From contig CP116227.1 in assembly GCA_038184435.1 (NCBI GenBank), positions 1,579,501-1,643,500 on the forward strand: 64,000 nucleotides of DNA. The letters are read 5' to 3'. Source of the DNA: Nocardioides alkalitolerans (GTDB lineage Bacteria; Actinomycetota; Actinomycetes; Propionibacteriales; Nocardioidaceae). The notes below the pieces were generated by a model. It was not told the DNA's origin, made no database searches, and was given only the letters and a program-made list of their open reading frames with translations. A program made the position numbers and the translations under genes. The stretch's first letter is position 1, and each line of letters starts with the position of its first letter. Positions 52,178 to 59,975 of the stretch are shown here, one piece after another.

Positions 52178-52651
52178 GTGACCTCGACCGACGCCATCGT
52201 GGCCCTGCTGCTCCTCGTCGGGATCTTCGGCATCGTCGTGCCGATCCTGCCCGGCACCCTCCTCATCGGCAGCACGCTCCTGGTGTGGGCGATCCTGACC
52301 GGTGGTGCCGCCTGGTGGTGGTTCGCGGCCATCGTGGTGGTGCTGCTCGTCGGCACGGTGGTGCAGTACGCCGTGCCCGGCAAGCGCCTCAAGGCCGCCG
52401 GCATCCCCACCCGCACGCTGCTCCTCGGCGGCGTGCTGGGCGTGGTCGGCTTCTTCGTGGTGCCGGTGGTCGGTCTCGTGATCGGCTTCGTGCTCGGCGT
52501 CTACCTCGCGGAGACCGCCCGGGTCGGTCGCGAGGAGGCCTGGCCCTCCACGGTCCACGCCCTCAAGGCCGTCGGCCTCAGCATGGCCATCGAGGCCACC
52601 GCCGCCGTCGTCGCGAGCAGCATCTGGGTCGTCGCCGCCTTCCGGCTCTGA
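52178..52651 (+). CDS. DUF456 family membrane protein
   Basis: A 157-residue protein with about four to five hydrophobic helices. LVGIFGIVVPILPGTLLIG near the start and the Gly-rich GGVLGVVGFFVVPVVGLVIGFVLGVYLAE are the DUF456 signature, a glycine-zipper-like membrane family of unknown function. The GTG start follows the hairpin at 52121-52158. Confidence 0.92.
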   Translation: MTSTDAIVALLLLVGIFGIVVPILPGTLLIGSTLLVWAILTGGAAWWWFAAIVVVLLVGTVVQYAVPGKRLKAAGIPTRTLLLGGVLGVVGFFVVPVVGLVIGFVLGVYLAETARVGREEAWPSTVHALKAVGLSMAIEATAAVVASSIWVVAAFRL

Positions 52652-52670
52652 CCTCCTGCCCCCGCACGCA

Positions 52671-52708
52671 CCGCGGCGCCGCTCCCCCGAGGGGGAACGG
52701 CGCCGCGG
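52671..52708. terminator. Bidirectional hairpin terminator at sigA 3' end
   Basis: A 17-bp stem (52671-52687 with 52692-52708), one wobble, loop cgag, between convergent DUF456 and sigA genes. No U-tract. Confidence 0.8.
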
Positions 52709-52724
52709 CGTACGACGGGGTGCG

Positions 52725-54236
52725 TCAGTCCAAGTAGTCCCGCAGCACCTGCGAGCGCGACGGGTGCCGCAGCTTGCTCATCGTCTTCGACTCGATCTGG
52801 CGGATGCGCTCACGCGTCACGCCGTAGACCTTGCCGATCTCGTCGAGCGTCTTCGGCTGGCCGTCGGTGAGGCCGAACCGCATCGACACGACGCCGGCCT
52901 CGCGCTCCGACAGGGTGTCGAGCACTGCGTGGAGCTGCTCCTGCAGGAGCGTGAACGACACCGCGTCGGCCGGGACGATCGCCTCGGAGTCCTCGATGAG
53001 GTCACCGAACTCGGAGTCGCCGTCCTCGCCGAGGGGCGTGTGCAGCGAGATGGGCTCGCGGCCGTACTTCTGCACCTCGACGACCTTCTCGGGCGTCATG
53101 TCGAGCTCCTTGGCGAGCTCCTCGGGCGTCGGCTCCCGGCCGAGGTCCTGCAGCATCTGGCGCTGGACGCGGGCGAGCTTGTTGATGACCTCGACCATGT
53201 GGACCGGGATGCGGATGGTGCGCGCCTGGTCGGCCATCGCGCGGGTGATGGCCTGGCGGATCCACCACGTCGCGTACGTCGAGAACTTGTAGCCCTTCGT
53301 GTAGTCGAACTTCTCGACCGCACGGATCAGACCGAGGTTGCCCTCCTGGATGAGGTCGAGGAAGAGCATGCCGCGACCCGTGTAGCGCTTCGCGAGCGAG
53401 ACGACGAGGCGCAGGTTGGCCTCCAGCAGGTGGTTCTTCGCGCGACGACCGTCGTCGGAGATCCACTCGAGCTCCTCGAGCACCTTGGGCGTGATCTTGC
53501 CGCCCTTGGCGAGCTTCTCCTCCGCGAAGAGGCCGGCCTCGATGCGCTTGGCGAGCTCGACCTCCATCTCCGCGTTGAGGAGGGGGACCTTGCCGATCTG
53601 CTTCAGGTAGTCCTTGACCGGGTCCGCCGTGGCGCCCGCGACCATGACCTGCTGCTCGGGCTCGTCGGTGTCGTCGGCCGCGGAGACGACGAACGACGCC
53701 TCCTTCTCGTCCTGCTTGATCGTGGGGTCCGCCGCGACGTCCTTCTCGAACTGGTCGTCCGGGATGTCGGGCAGGACCTTCTTGCCGTCGGGGCCGATCT
53801 CCACCGGCGCCTGCGCCGCGTCGTCGCCCGTGTCGAGGTCGCCGAGGTCGACCTCCTCGAGCTCCGCCTCGTCCACGGCGTCCTCGGGCTCGTCGGCGGC
53901 GGGTGCCGCCTTCGCGGCCGTCTTCGCCGGCGCGGCCTTCGTGGCGGCCGGCTTCTTGGCCGCCGCCTTCTTCGCCGCGGCGCTCGTGGTCTTGCGGGCG
54001 GTCGACGCCGCGACGGCACGGGTGCCGGCGGCCGAGAGCTCCACGGTGATCCCGTGGCTGCTCAGGTGGGCCAGCAGCGCCTTGAGGTGCGCCGGCTCGA
54101 TCGCCGCGTCCTCGCTCGCCTGTCGGACGGCCTCGGGGGAGACCACCCCCGCGGCGGACCCCTGCTCGACCAGTGCGGTCACGGCGGGGTGGGCGAGCAC
54201 CTCTGCGGGGAGCTTCTTGCGCGTGATCGAAGCCAC
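52725..54236 (-). CDS. sigA: Primary RNA polymerase sigma factor SigA
   Basis: A 503-residue housekeeping sigma factor (HrdB/RpoD type). The N-terminal 1.1-like region is long and Ala/Lys-rich (AKKAAAKKPAATKAAPAKT), usual in actinobacteria. Region 1.2 is DPVKDYLKQIGKVPLL, region 2 has LRLVVSLAKRYTGRGMLFLDLIQEGNLGLIRAVEKFDY and TYATWWIRQAI, and region 4 has VYGVTRERIRQIESKTMSKLRHP. The GTG at VASITRKK is chosen because AGAGG is spaced correctly; a GTG two codons earlier is possible. A TTGACA lies at 54288-54283 on this strand but no well-spaced -10 was found. Confidence 0.96.
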   Translation of the reverse strand: MASITRKKLPAEVLAHPAVTALVEQGSAAGVVSPEAVRQASEDAAIEPAHLKALLAHLSSHGITVELSAAGTRAVAASTARKTTSAAAKKAAAKKPAATKAAPAKTAAKAAPAADEPEDAVDEAELEEVDLGDLDTGDDAAQAPVEIGPDGKKVLPDIPDDQFEKDVAADPTIKQDEKEASFVVSAADDTDEPEQQVMVAGATADPVKDYLKQIGKVPLLNAEMEVELAKRIEAGLFAEEKLAKGGKITPKVLEELEWISDDGRRAKNHLLEANLRLVVSLAKRYTGRGMLFLDLIQEGNLGLIRAVEKFDYTKGYKFSTYATWWIRQAITRAMADQARTIRIPVHMVEVINKLARVQRQMLQDLGREPTPEELAKELDMTPEKVVEVQKYGREPISLHTPLGEDGDSEFGDLIEDSEAIVPADAVSFTLLQEQLHAVLDTLSEREAGVVSMRFGLTDGQPKTLDEIGKVYGVTRERIRQIESKTMSKLRHPSRSQVLRDYLD

Positions 54237-54379
54237 GAACACCTCTCGTCAACTACTTCCGGGCGCGGCAGAGCCAGGATCTTGTCAAGCGCCGCTCCGG
54301 CAATGATGCCACGCCGCCGAAGCGTCCCCACCCCCGGCAGGGTGCGACGGGACTCCGCGGCCCCCTGCGCGCCGACGTC

Positions 54380-54434
54380 CCGGGGCCGAGCCGGGGCCGA
54401 GCCGGGGTCGGGACGGGTCCGCGCGGGTCCGCGC
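54380..54434. repeat. Short tandem GC repeats in sigA/ADH spacer
   Basis: About 2.5 copies of an 11-mer (ccggggccgag) are followed by repeated gcgcgggtcc units that lead directly into the GGGTACCGG element. A promoter built from, or degenerating into, direct repeats. Confidence 0.6.
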
Positions 54435-54443
54435 GGGTACCGG
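54435..54443 (+). promoter_or_regulatory. GGGTACCGG element before alcohol dehydrogenase gene
   Basis: Matches the -10 (GGGTAC) of SigB/SigF promoters; GGGTCC lies 14 nt upstream at the -35 place. It is 35 nt before the ATG. Same 9-mer as five other sites in 58.0-61.2 kb. Confidence 0.5.
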
Positions 54444-54478
54444 TCCGCGTCCCTGCTTCCCTCCCCGAGGAGACCACG

Positions 54479-55660
54479 ATGAAGGCAGTCACCTGGCACG
54501 GCCCGCAGGACATGCGCTACGAGGAGGTCCCCGACGCGCGCATCGAGGAACCCACCGACGTGCTCGTGCGGATCACCTCTACCGGCCTGTGCGGTTCCGA
54601 CCTCCACCTCTACGGCCCGCTGTCCCCGTTCATGACCGCGGGCGACATCGTGGGCCACGAGCCCATGGGGGTGGTCGAGGAGGTCGGCTCCGCGGTGTCG
54701 TCGCTCGCCGTCGGCGACCGCGTCGTCGTGCCGTTCAACGTCAGCTGCCAGGAGTGCTGGACCTGCCGCCAGGGCCTGAACAGCCAGTGCGAGACGACGC
54801 AGAACCGCGACCAGGGCACCGGGGCGAGCCTCTTCGGCTACAGCCAGCTCTACGGCAGTGTGCCCGGCGGGCAGGCCGAGCTGCTCCGCGTGCCCTTCGG
54901 CGACACGCTGCCGGTGAAGGTCCCGCACGGCCCGTCCGACGACCGCTTCCTCTTCCTCAGCGACGTGCTCCCCACGGCCTGGCAGGGCGTGGAGTACGCC
55001 GGCGTCGGCGAGGGCGACTCCCTCGTCGTCCTGGGCGCCGGACCCATCGGCGCCATGGCCGCCCGGATCGCGCACCACCGCGGCGTACGCGTCATCGTCG
55101 TCGACCCCGAGCAGGACCGTCGGGACCGCGTCGCGGCGCGCGGCATCGAGGTGCTGTCCTCCGAGCCGCGCGACGAGCTCGGCGACCTCGTGCGCGACCT
55201 AACGGGCGGGCGCGGGCCCGACGCCGTCCTCGACGCCGTCGGCATGGAGTCGCACGACACCCCGGCCGCCGGACTGGCCCAGAAGGCCGCCGGTCTCCTG
55301 CCCGACGTCCTCGCCCAGCCCCTCATGAAGAAGGCGGGCGTCGACCGGCTGGGGGCGCTGACCTCGGCGATCGACCTGGTACGCCGCGGCGGCACCATCT
55401 CGATCTCGGGGGTGTACGGCGGCGCCGCCGACCCGCTGCCGATGGTCACCCTGTTCGACAAGCAGCTCCAGCTGCGGATGGGCCAGGCCAACGTGCGCTC
55501 CTGGACCGACGAGATCCTGCCGCTGCTCGAGCAGGACGACGACCCGCTCGGCACCGACGAGTTCGCCACGCACCACCTGCCGCTGTCGGAGGCCCCGGAG
55601 GCCTACCGGGCGTTCCGCGACAAGGCGCCCGGGATGGTGAAGGTGGTCTTCCAGCCGTGA
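54479..55660 (+). CDS. Zinc-dependent alcohol dehydrogenase
   Basis: A 393-residue medium-chain dehydrogenase of the formaldehyde-dehydrogenase-like group (threonine/glutathione-independent type). Catalytic zinc ligands are Cys in STGLCGSDLHLYG and the HE pair in GHEPMG; the structural-zinc loop is SCQECWTCRQGLNSQC. The Rossmann motif VLGAGPIGAMAA binds NAD(P). Substrate is unknown. A GAGGAG site precedes the ATG, and a SigB-type -10 lies upstream. The next gene overlaps by 4 nt. Confidence 0.92.
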   Translation: MKAVTWHGPQDMRYEEVPDARIEEPTDVLVRITSTGLCGSDLHLYGPLSPFMTAGDIVGHEPMGVVEEVGSAVSSLAVGDRVVVPFNVSCQECWTCRQGLNSQCETTQNRDQGTGASLFGYSQLYGSVPGGQAELLRVPFGDTLPVKVPHGPSDDRFLFLSDVLPTAWQGVEYAGVGEGDSLVVLGAGPIGAMAARIAHHRGVRVIVVDPEQDRRDRVAARGIEVLSSEPRDELGDLVRDLTGGRGPDAVLDAVGMESHDTPAAGLAQKAAGLLPDVLAQPLMKKAGVDRLGALTSAIDLVRRGGTISISGVYGGAADPLPMVTLFDKQLQLRMGQANVRSWTDEILPLLEQDDDPLGTDEFATHHLPLSEAPEAYRAFRDKAPGMVKVVFQP

Positions 55661-56181
55661 GCACGGCCCGCGCCCGCACGTGGGACGGGATCGACCCGCG
55701 CCGTACGGGGCGGGCGGGCGCCCGGGTGCGCCGCGTGGGCATGGGCGTGCTCGCCGCGGTCGTCGTGGCCGGCGCGTGCGGCACGTGGGGGGTCCGCACC
55801 GCGACGGCCACGGCGACGACGGACGGCCTCCGGCTCGAGGTCGACTTCCCCCGCGTGGCCCGGCCGGGCCTCGACGTCACGTTCGCCGTGACGGTCGAGG
55901 ACCCGGCCGGCCTGCCCGCCACGGTGGACGTGGGGATCGACGCGGCGTACCTGCACCTCTTCGAGGCGCAGGCGATCCAGCCGGAGCCCGCGTCGCAGGT
56001 GCGCCGCGGGGACCAGGTGGTGCTCACCTTCGAGACCGTGCCGGGCACCACGACGCTGGTCGTCGAGCTCGACCACTACGTGCAGCCCAGCGCCCTGCGC
56101 GGCACGGACGCCCGGGTCACGGCCACGGTGCCGGACGGGCGGACCGTGGTCGTGGACGCGCCGCTGCTCATCGCCCCGTGA
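55657..56181 (+). CDS. Membrane-anchored or secreted protein, unknown
   Basis: A 174-residue protein. A basic N-terminus (RTGRAGARVRR) precedes a hydrophobic helix (about 28-46, GVLAAVVVAGACGTWGV), then a strand-rich domain of about 125 residues with an immunoglobulin-like pattern (LRLEVDFPRVARPGLDVTFAVTVED ... VVLTFETVPGTTTLVVELDHYVQ). I recognise no family. The GTG start overlaps the dehydrogenase by 4 nt, and DUF421 follows 23 nt later, so all three are likely one operon. Confidence 0.78.
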   Translation: MSTARARTWDGIDPRRTGRAGARVRRVGMGVLAAVVVAGACGTWGVRTATATATTDGLRLEVDFPRVARPGLDVTFAVTVEDPAGLPATVDVGIDAAYLHLFEAQAIQPEPASQVRRGDQVVLTFETVPGTTTLVVELDHYVQPSALRGTDARVTATVPDGRTVVVDAPLLIAP

Positions 56182-56204
56182 CCCCTCGCCCCCGGGAGTG
56201 ACCC

Positions 56205-56666
56205 ATGGACATCGTGCTGCGCGCCGCCGTCGTCTTCGTGTTCCTCTGGCTCGTCACCCGCGCCGTCGGGCGCACCACGCTGGGCGAGCTCTCCACCTTC
56301 CAGCTCGTGCTGTTCGTGACCATGGGCGACCTCGCCCAGCAGGGCGTCACACAGCAGGACTACTCGATGACCGGCGTGGTGCTGGCCATCGGCACGTTCG
56401 CGTCGCTGACGGTGCTGCTCTCCTGGCTCACCTACCGCTGGCCGCAGCGCCTCGTCTGGTTCCGCGGCGCGCCGGTCGTCGTCGTGCGCGACGGCGAGCC
56501 CGTCGCCGCCGCGCTGCGGCACCACCGGCTCTCCGTGCCCGACCTCGTCGCCGCCGCCCGGCAGAACGGTGTCCGCCACCTCGCCGACGTCGAGGTCGCC
56601 GTGCTCGAGGCGGACGGCAGGATCTCGTTCTTCACCCAGGAGCCCGCGACGCCGACCGATCCCTGA
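56205..56666 (+). CDS. DUF421 (YetF-like) membrane protein
   Basis: A 153-residue member of the DUF421 family. Three helices (about 5-22, 34-45 and 52-78) precede a small soluble domain (82-145, RGAPVVVVRDGEPV ... LRHHRLSVPDLVAAARQNGVRHLADVEVAVLEADGRISFF). Motifs RTTLGELSTFQLVLFVTMGDL and the LxxxxLxxxLRxxGVxxLxxVxxAxLExxG pattern are diagnostic. Function is not established; the Bacillus homologues YetF, YdfS and YkjA affect spore germination proteins. Confidence 0.92.
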   Translation: MDIVLRAAVVFVFLWLVTRAVGRTTLGELSTFQLVLFVTMGDLAQQGVTQQDYSMTGVVLAIGTFASLTVLLSWLTYRWPQRLVWFRGAPVVVVRDGEPVAAALRHHRLSVPDLVAAARQNGVRHLADVEVAVLEADGRISFFTQEPATPTDP

Positions 56667-56678
56667 CCGGCAAGAGCG

Positions 56679-57410
56679 TCAGGGGCCGTCGGGCAGGTCC
56701 ACGTCGTGGGGCACTCCCCCGGCGGCCACGATCCGCTCGGCCAGGTCGCGCACCCGCACGTTGCCCCCGCGCGCCCAGCGCTGGAGCAGCGCGAACGACG
56801 CATCCAGCGGCACGCGTCCCGACGCGGCGAGCATCCCCTGCGCCACCCCGATCAGGTGGCGCGACTCCGCAGCCTCGGCGAGCGTGACCGTGCGGCGCAG
56901 CGCGGCCCACGCCGCCGACACGTGCACGGCGAGGAGGAGCAGGACCTCCAGGTCCTCGCGCCCGAACGCGCCCGGCCGCAGGGCGTGGACCGCCAGCACC
57001 CCGAGCGGTTCGTGCCGGTCGTGGAGGCCCGTCGGCATCAGCTGGACGCACACCAGCGACCGCGGTCCGCCCGCCTCGGGACGCCCGCCCCAGCCGGGCC
57101 AACGCCGGTCGTGGGCGGCGTCCTCGACGAGGAGGCCGTCGGGGTCCTGCACGGCCGTCAGCGTGGGACCGGCGCCCAGCTCGCGCTGGAGCGCCTCGTC
57201 GCGGCGGGCGACCCCGTCGGTGGCGGCGATCGTCTCGAGCCGGCCCCGACGACGACGCGCGACGACGGCCGAGCCGTCGCCGTGCACGAGCTCGGTCGCG
57301 CGGCGCGCGGCGCACCGCGTCAGCTCGACCTCGTCGGGGGCGGCCGCCAGCTCGGCGGCGACCCGGGCGAGGAAGTCCGCGATCTCGAGCGGACCGTCCG
57401 CCGCTCTCAC
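56679..57410 (-). CDS. GAF and ANTAR domain protein
   Basis: A 243-residue regulator. Residues 10-150 are a GAF sensor (LVCVQLMPTGLHDRHEPLGVLAVHAL), and residues 170-235 are an ANTAR domain (AEAAESRHLIGVAQGMLAASGRVPLDASFALLQRWARGGNVRVRDLAERIV). ANTAR proteins bind paired hairpins in RNA and cause antitermination. The RNA target is not evident here. The GTG start overlaps the cysteine hydrolase stop by 4 nt, so the two share a transcript. Confidence 0.9.
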   Translation of the reverse strand: MRAADGPLEIADFLARVAAELAAAPDEVELTRCAARRATELVHGDGSAVVARRRRGRLETIAATDGVARRDEALQRELGAGPTLTAVQDPDGLLVEDAAHDRRWPGWGGRPEAGGPRSLVCVQLMPTGLHDRHEPLGVLAVHALRPGAFGREDLEVLLLLAVHVSAAWAALRRTVTLAEAAESRHLIGVAQGMLAASGRVPLDASFALLQRWARGGNVRVRDLAERIVAAGGVPHDVDLPDGP

Positions 57411-58009
57411 GGCGACCCGTCTCCGCCGCGCGGGGCGCCGAAGGTGATCGCCGACAACGGCAGCGCGGGCTGCCGGTAGAGGTCCTCGAGGTGCTCGAGG
57501 CTGGTGCGGTGGCGGTCCTCGTCCGGGGTCAGCACGGCATCCTCCACGAGCACCACCCGGAGGTCGTGCGCGTAGGCGTCCGCCGCGGTCGCCGCCACGC
57601 ACGACTCGGTCGAGATGCCCACCAGCGCGACGCGCTCGACGCCCCGGGACCGGAGCAGGTCGAGCAGGTCCGTGCCGTGGAAGGCGCTGTCCCGCGTCTT
57701 CTCGACGACGACCCAGTCGCCGTCGGGAGCGTCGGGACGCACCGTGGCGAGCTCGCCGACCGGGTGCACGTCGTCGGTGCCGCGGATCATGAACGGGCAC
57801 TCGTCCTCACGCATGTTGAGCGCCCACGTGGTGGGGTCCTCGGAGTGCACGGTGCGGACCTCGACCACGAGCGCCCCGGCCGCGCGGGCGGCGGTCACCG
57901 CCGCGAGGCTGCCCGCGACCACGCGGTCGCGGATGGCGGCGAGCTCGGGAGCGGAGAAGTAGCCCTCCTGCAGGTCGATGACCAGGAGGGCCGTCGTGGT
58001 GTCGGCCAT
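57407..58009 (-). CDS. Cysteine hydrolase (isochorismatase-like)
   Basis: A 200-residue hydrolase of the isochorismatase/nicotinamidase superfamily. The catalytic triad is visible: Asp in LLVIDLQEGYF, Lys in VVEKTRDSAFHG and Cys in VGISTESCVAATAADAYAHD. Substrates of such proteins include nicotinamide, ureidoacrylate and isochorismate; which applies here is open. The ATG lies 6 nt after a GGGTACCGG element, which would make the mRNA practically leaderless. It overlaps the GAF-ANTAR gene. Confidence 0.9.
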   Translation of the reverse strand: MADTTTALLVIDLQEGYFSAPELAAIRDRVVAGSLAAVTAARAAGALVVEVRTVHSEDPTTWALNMREDECPFMIRGTDDVHPVGELATVRPDAPDGDWVVVEKTRDSAFHGTDLLDLLRSRGVERVALVGISTESCVAATAADAYAHDLRVVLVEDAVLTPDEDRHRTSLEHLEDLYRQPALPLSAITFGAPRGGDGSP

Positions 58010-58015
58010 GCCCGT

Positions 58016-58024
58016 CCGGTACCC
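58016..58024 (-). promoter_or_regulatory. GGGTACCGG element before cysteine hydrolase gene
   Basis: On the minus strand GGGTACCGG (58024-58016) ends 6 nt before the ATG of the cysteine hydrolase gene. As a -10 element it would place the transcription start at the ATG. Confidence 0.5.
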
Positions 58025-58087
58025 GCCGCCGTCGCGGCGCATGATCCGCGGCGTACGTCGCGGGGCGGGTGTCACCCGGAGGGACGG

Positions 58088-58096
58088 GGGTACCGG
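58088..58096 (+). promoter_or_regulatory. GGGTACCGG element before SDR gene
   Basis: Lies 37 nt before the ATG of the SDR gene and back to back with the site at 58016-58024. A GGTGT lies 15 nt upstream at the -35 place. Confidence 0.5.
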
Positions 58097-58133
58097 CCGC
58101 CGTCCGCACGAACCCCGAGCAGAGGAGACGACG

Positions 58134-59003
58134 ATGGCCGACGCCCTACCCGAGACCTTCCCGGCGCAGCGCCAGGACCCGCCCGGGCTGACCGCCGCGA
58201 TGGACCCGGTCCCCGACCACGGCGAGGACACCTACGTGGGCCACGGACGGTTGGAGGGGCGCGTCGCCCTCATCACCGGCGGCGACTCCGGCATCGGCCG
58301 CGCGGTCGCGCTGGCCTACGCCCGGGAGGGGGCCGACGTCGCCTTCACCCACCTCCCCGAGGAGCAGCCCGACGCCGACGAGACCGCGCGGCTGGTGGAG
58401 GAGGCAGGCCGGCGGGTGCTGCCCCTGGCGGTGGACCTGCGCGACTCGGAGACCTGCCGGGCCGTCGTCGAGCGGACGGTCGAGGAGCTCGCCCGTCTCG
58501 ACGTGCTGGTCAACAACGCCGGCTACCAGATGGCCCGGGGCGGCGGCATCGCCGAGCTCGACGACGAGCACCTCGACCGCACCCTGAAGACCAACCTCTA
58601 CGCCCTCTTCTGGACGGTGCGGGCGGCCGTGCCGCACCTCAGGGCGAGCCGCGGTTGCGTCATCAACAACGCGTCCATCCAGGCCTACGAGCCGTCGACC
58701 AGCCTGGTGGACTACGCAGCGACCAAGGCGGCCATCAACAACGCGACCGTCAACCTGGCGGCCGAGCTCGGTCCCGACGGGATCCGCGTCAACGCGGTCG
58801 CGCCGGGGCCGATCTGGACGCCGCTGCAGCCCGCCACCCAGCCGGCCGAGAAGATCGAGCAGCTCGGCTCCGACACGCCCCTGGGACGCGCGGGCCAGCC
58901 CGCCGAGGTCGCACCGGCCTTCGTCTTCCTCGCCTCGCCCCGCGACGCGTCGTACGTGTCCGGGACGGTGCTGGGCGTGACCGGGGGCAAGCCGGTCTTC
59001 TGA
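58134..59003 (+). CDS. Short-chain dehydrogenase, stress-type SDR
   Basis: A 289-residue SDR of the YhdG/glucose-ribitol dehydrogenase group. A 40-residue N-terminal extension (ALPETFPAQRQDPPGLTAAMDPVPDHGEDTY region) precedes the Rossmann motif TGGDSGIGRA, followed by NNAG, Ser in NNASIQAYEPS and the catalytic YAATK. Relatives in Bacillus belong to the SigB general stress regulon. The ATG has GAGGAG upstream and a GGGTACCGG element before it. Confidence 0.92.
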   Translation: MADALPETFPAQRQDPPGLTAAMDPVPDHGEDTYVGHGRLEGRVALITGGDSGIGRAVALAYAREGADVAFTHLPEEQPDADETARLVEEAGRRVLPLAVDLRDSETCRAVVERTVEELARLDVLVNNAGYQMARGGGIAELDDEHLDRTLKTNLYALFWTVRAAVPHLRASRGCVINNASIQAYEPSTSLVDYAATKAAINNATVNLAAELGPDGIRVNAVAPGPIWTPLQPATQPAEKIEQLGSDTPLGRAGQPAEVAPAFVFLASPRDASYVSGTVLGVTGGKPVF

Positions 59004-59036
59004 GCGACGGGAAGTGCGGCTGCCGTGGGGCGGTCG

Positions 59037-59045
59037 GGGTACCGG
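59037..59045 (+). promoter_or_regulatory. GGGTACCGG element before methyltransferase gene
   Basis: Its GGGTAC ends 9 nt before the GTG of the methyltransferase gene, compatible with a leaderless transcript. Confidence 0.5.
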
Positions 59046-59051
59046 CGGCAC

Positions 59052-59765
59052 GTGACCGACGACCTCGGCCGCCCTGTCGGCCTGCCCACCACCCGCCCCG
59101 GCGGCAGCGTGCCGCTGCTCCCCCAGGTCCCCCGTGAGGAGCCCGACGCGGACGGCGTCCGGACGACGGACTTCGAGGGCCTGGCCATCCGGTGGGACCC
59201 CCGCGTGCTGGAGCCGCGCCCGTGGACGGCGGCGCAGTCGACGTGGGCGGCGAAGATCGCCGGCCAGGCGCCGCTCGGTCCGCTGCTCGAGCTGTGCGCC
59301 GGCGCCGGTCACATCGGGCTCCTCGCCGCACGGCTGGCGCGACGGGACCTGGTGCAGGTGGACGCCGACCCGGTCGCCTGCGACTACGCGCGGCACAACG
59401 CCGCGGCGGCCGGCATCACCACCGAGGTGCGCTGCGGCGACCTGCGGGAGGCGGTGCGCGGGGAGCGGTACCCCGTCGTCGTCGCCGACCCGCCGTGGGT
59501 GCCCAGCCACGACGTCGGCACCTTCCCGCTCGACCCCGTCACCGCCATCGACGGCGGCCCCGAGGGCATCGACCTCGCGCTGGCCTGCCTCGACGTCGCG
59601 GCCGACGTGCTCCTCCCGGGCGGCAGCGTCGTGATCCAGGTCGGCGGCGTCCACCACCTGCCGGGCCTGAACCAGCACCCGGCGGTGCTCGACGGCCGGC
59701 TCGTCTTCGCGGAGGCCCGCGAGTTCGAGCGAGGGCTCCTCGCCCATCTCACCGCGGCGGACTGA
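59052..59765 (+). CDS. Class I SAM-dependent methyltransferase
   Basis: A 237-residue enzyme. The SAM-binding motif LLELCAGAGHIGLLAA is followed by VQVDADPVACDYARHNA and by the NPPY-type motif VVVADPPWVPSHD, which is typical of methyltransferases acting on N of nucleobases or glutamine (HemK/RsmC-like). Target is unknown. The GTG after GGGTACCGG is chosen; a GTG 27 nt upstream would include the promoter element in the gene. Convergent with the CDGSH gene, 3 nt apart. Confidence 0.87.
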   Translation: MTDDLGRPVGLPTTRPGGSVPLLPQVPREEPDADGVRTTDFEGLAIRWDPRVLEPRPWTAAQSTWAAKIAGQAPLGPLLELCAGAGHIGLLAARLARRDLVQVDADPVACDYARHNAAAAGITTEVRCGDLREAVRGERYPVVVADPPWVPSHDVGTFPLDPVTAIDGGPEGIDLALACLDVAADVLLPGGSVVIQVGGVHHLPGLNQHPAVLDGRLVFAEAREFERGLLAHLTAAD

Positions 59766-59768
59766 GCC

Positions 59769-59975
59769 TCATCCCCGCGGCTTGATCCGGGCGTGGGTGC
59801 CGTCGCACCACGGCGCCCGCCCGGTCGCACCGCACGCGCAGACCGCCACCACGGGACGCTCCACGGGGTGCGCGACGCCGTCCGCGTCGAGCACCTCCTG
59901 GGCGCCACGGACGAGCAGCGGACCGCCCGGGCACAGGCGCACCCGCACCGGGTCCGTCGAGCGCGGGCCGGTCAC
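59769..59975 (-). CDS. CDGSH iron-sulfur domain protein
   Basis: A 68-residue protein with the [2Fe-2S] motif VCACGATGRAPWCDGTHARI, with the usual three Cys and one His ligands. Such proteins (mitoNEET-like) shuttle electrons or clusters. Its ATG overlaps the stop of the iron-containing redox enzyme by 4 nt, so both are one operon and may form a redox pair. Confidence 0.93.
   Translation of the reverse strand: MTGPRSTDPVRVRLCPGGPLLVRGAQEVLDADGVAHPVERPVVAVCACGATGRAPWCDGTHARIKPRG

Noticed and set aside
51842..52181. Second overlapping small gene at 51924-52181
   Set aside because: Shifted frame over the DUF7455 gene and its terminator; Ser/Arg-rich shadow without a ribosome site.
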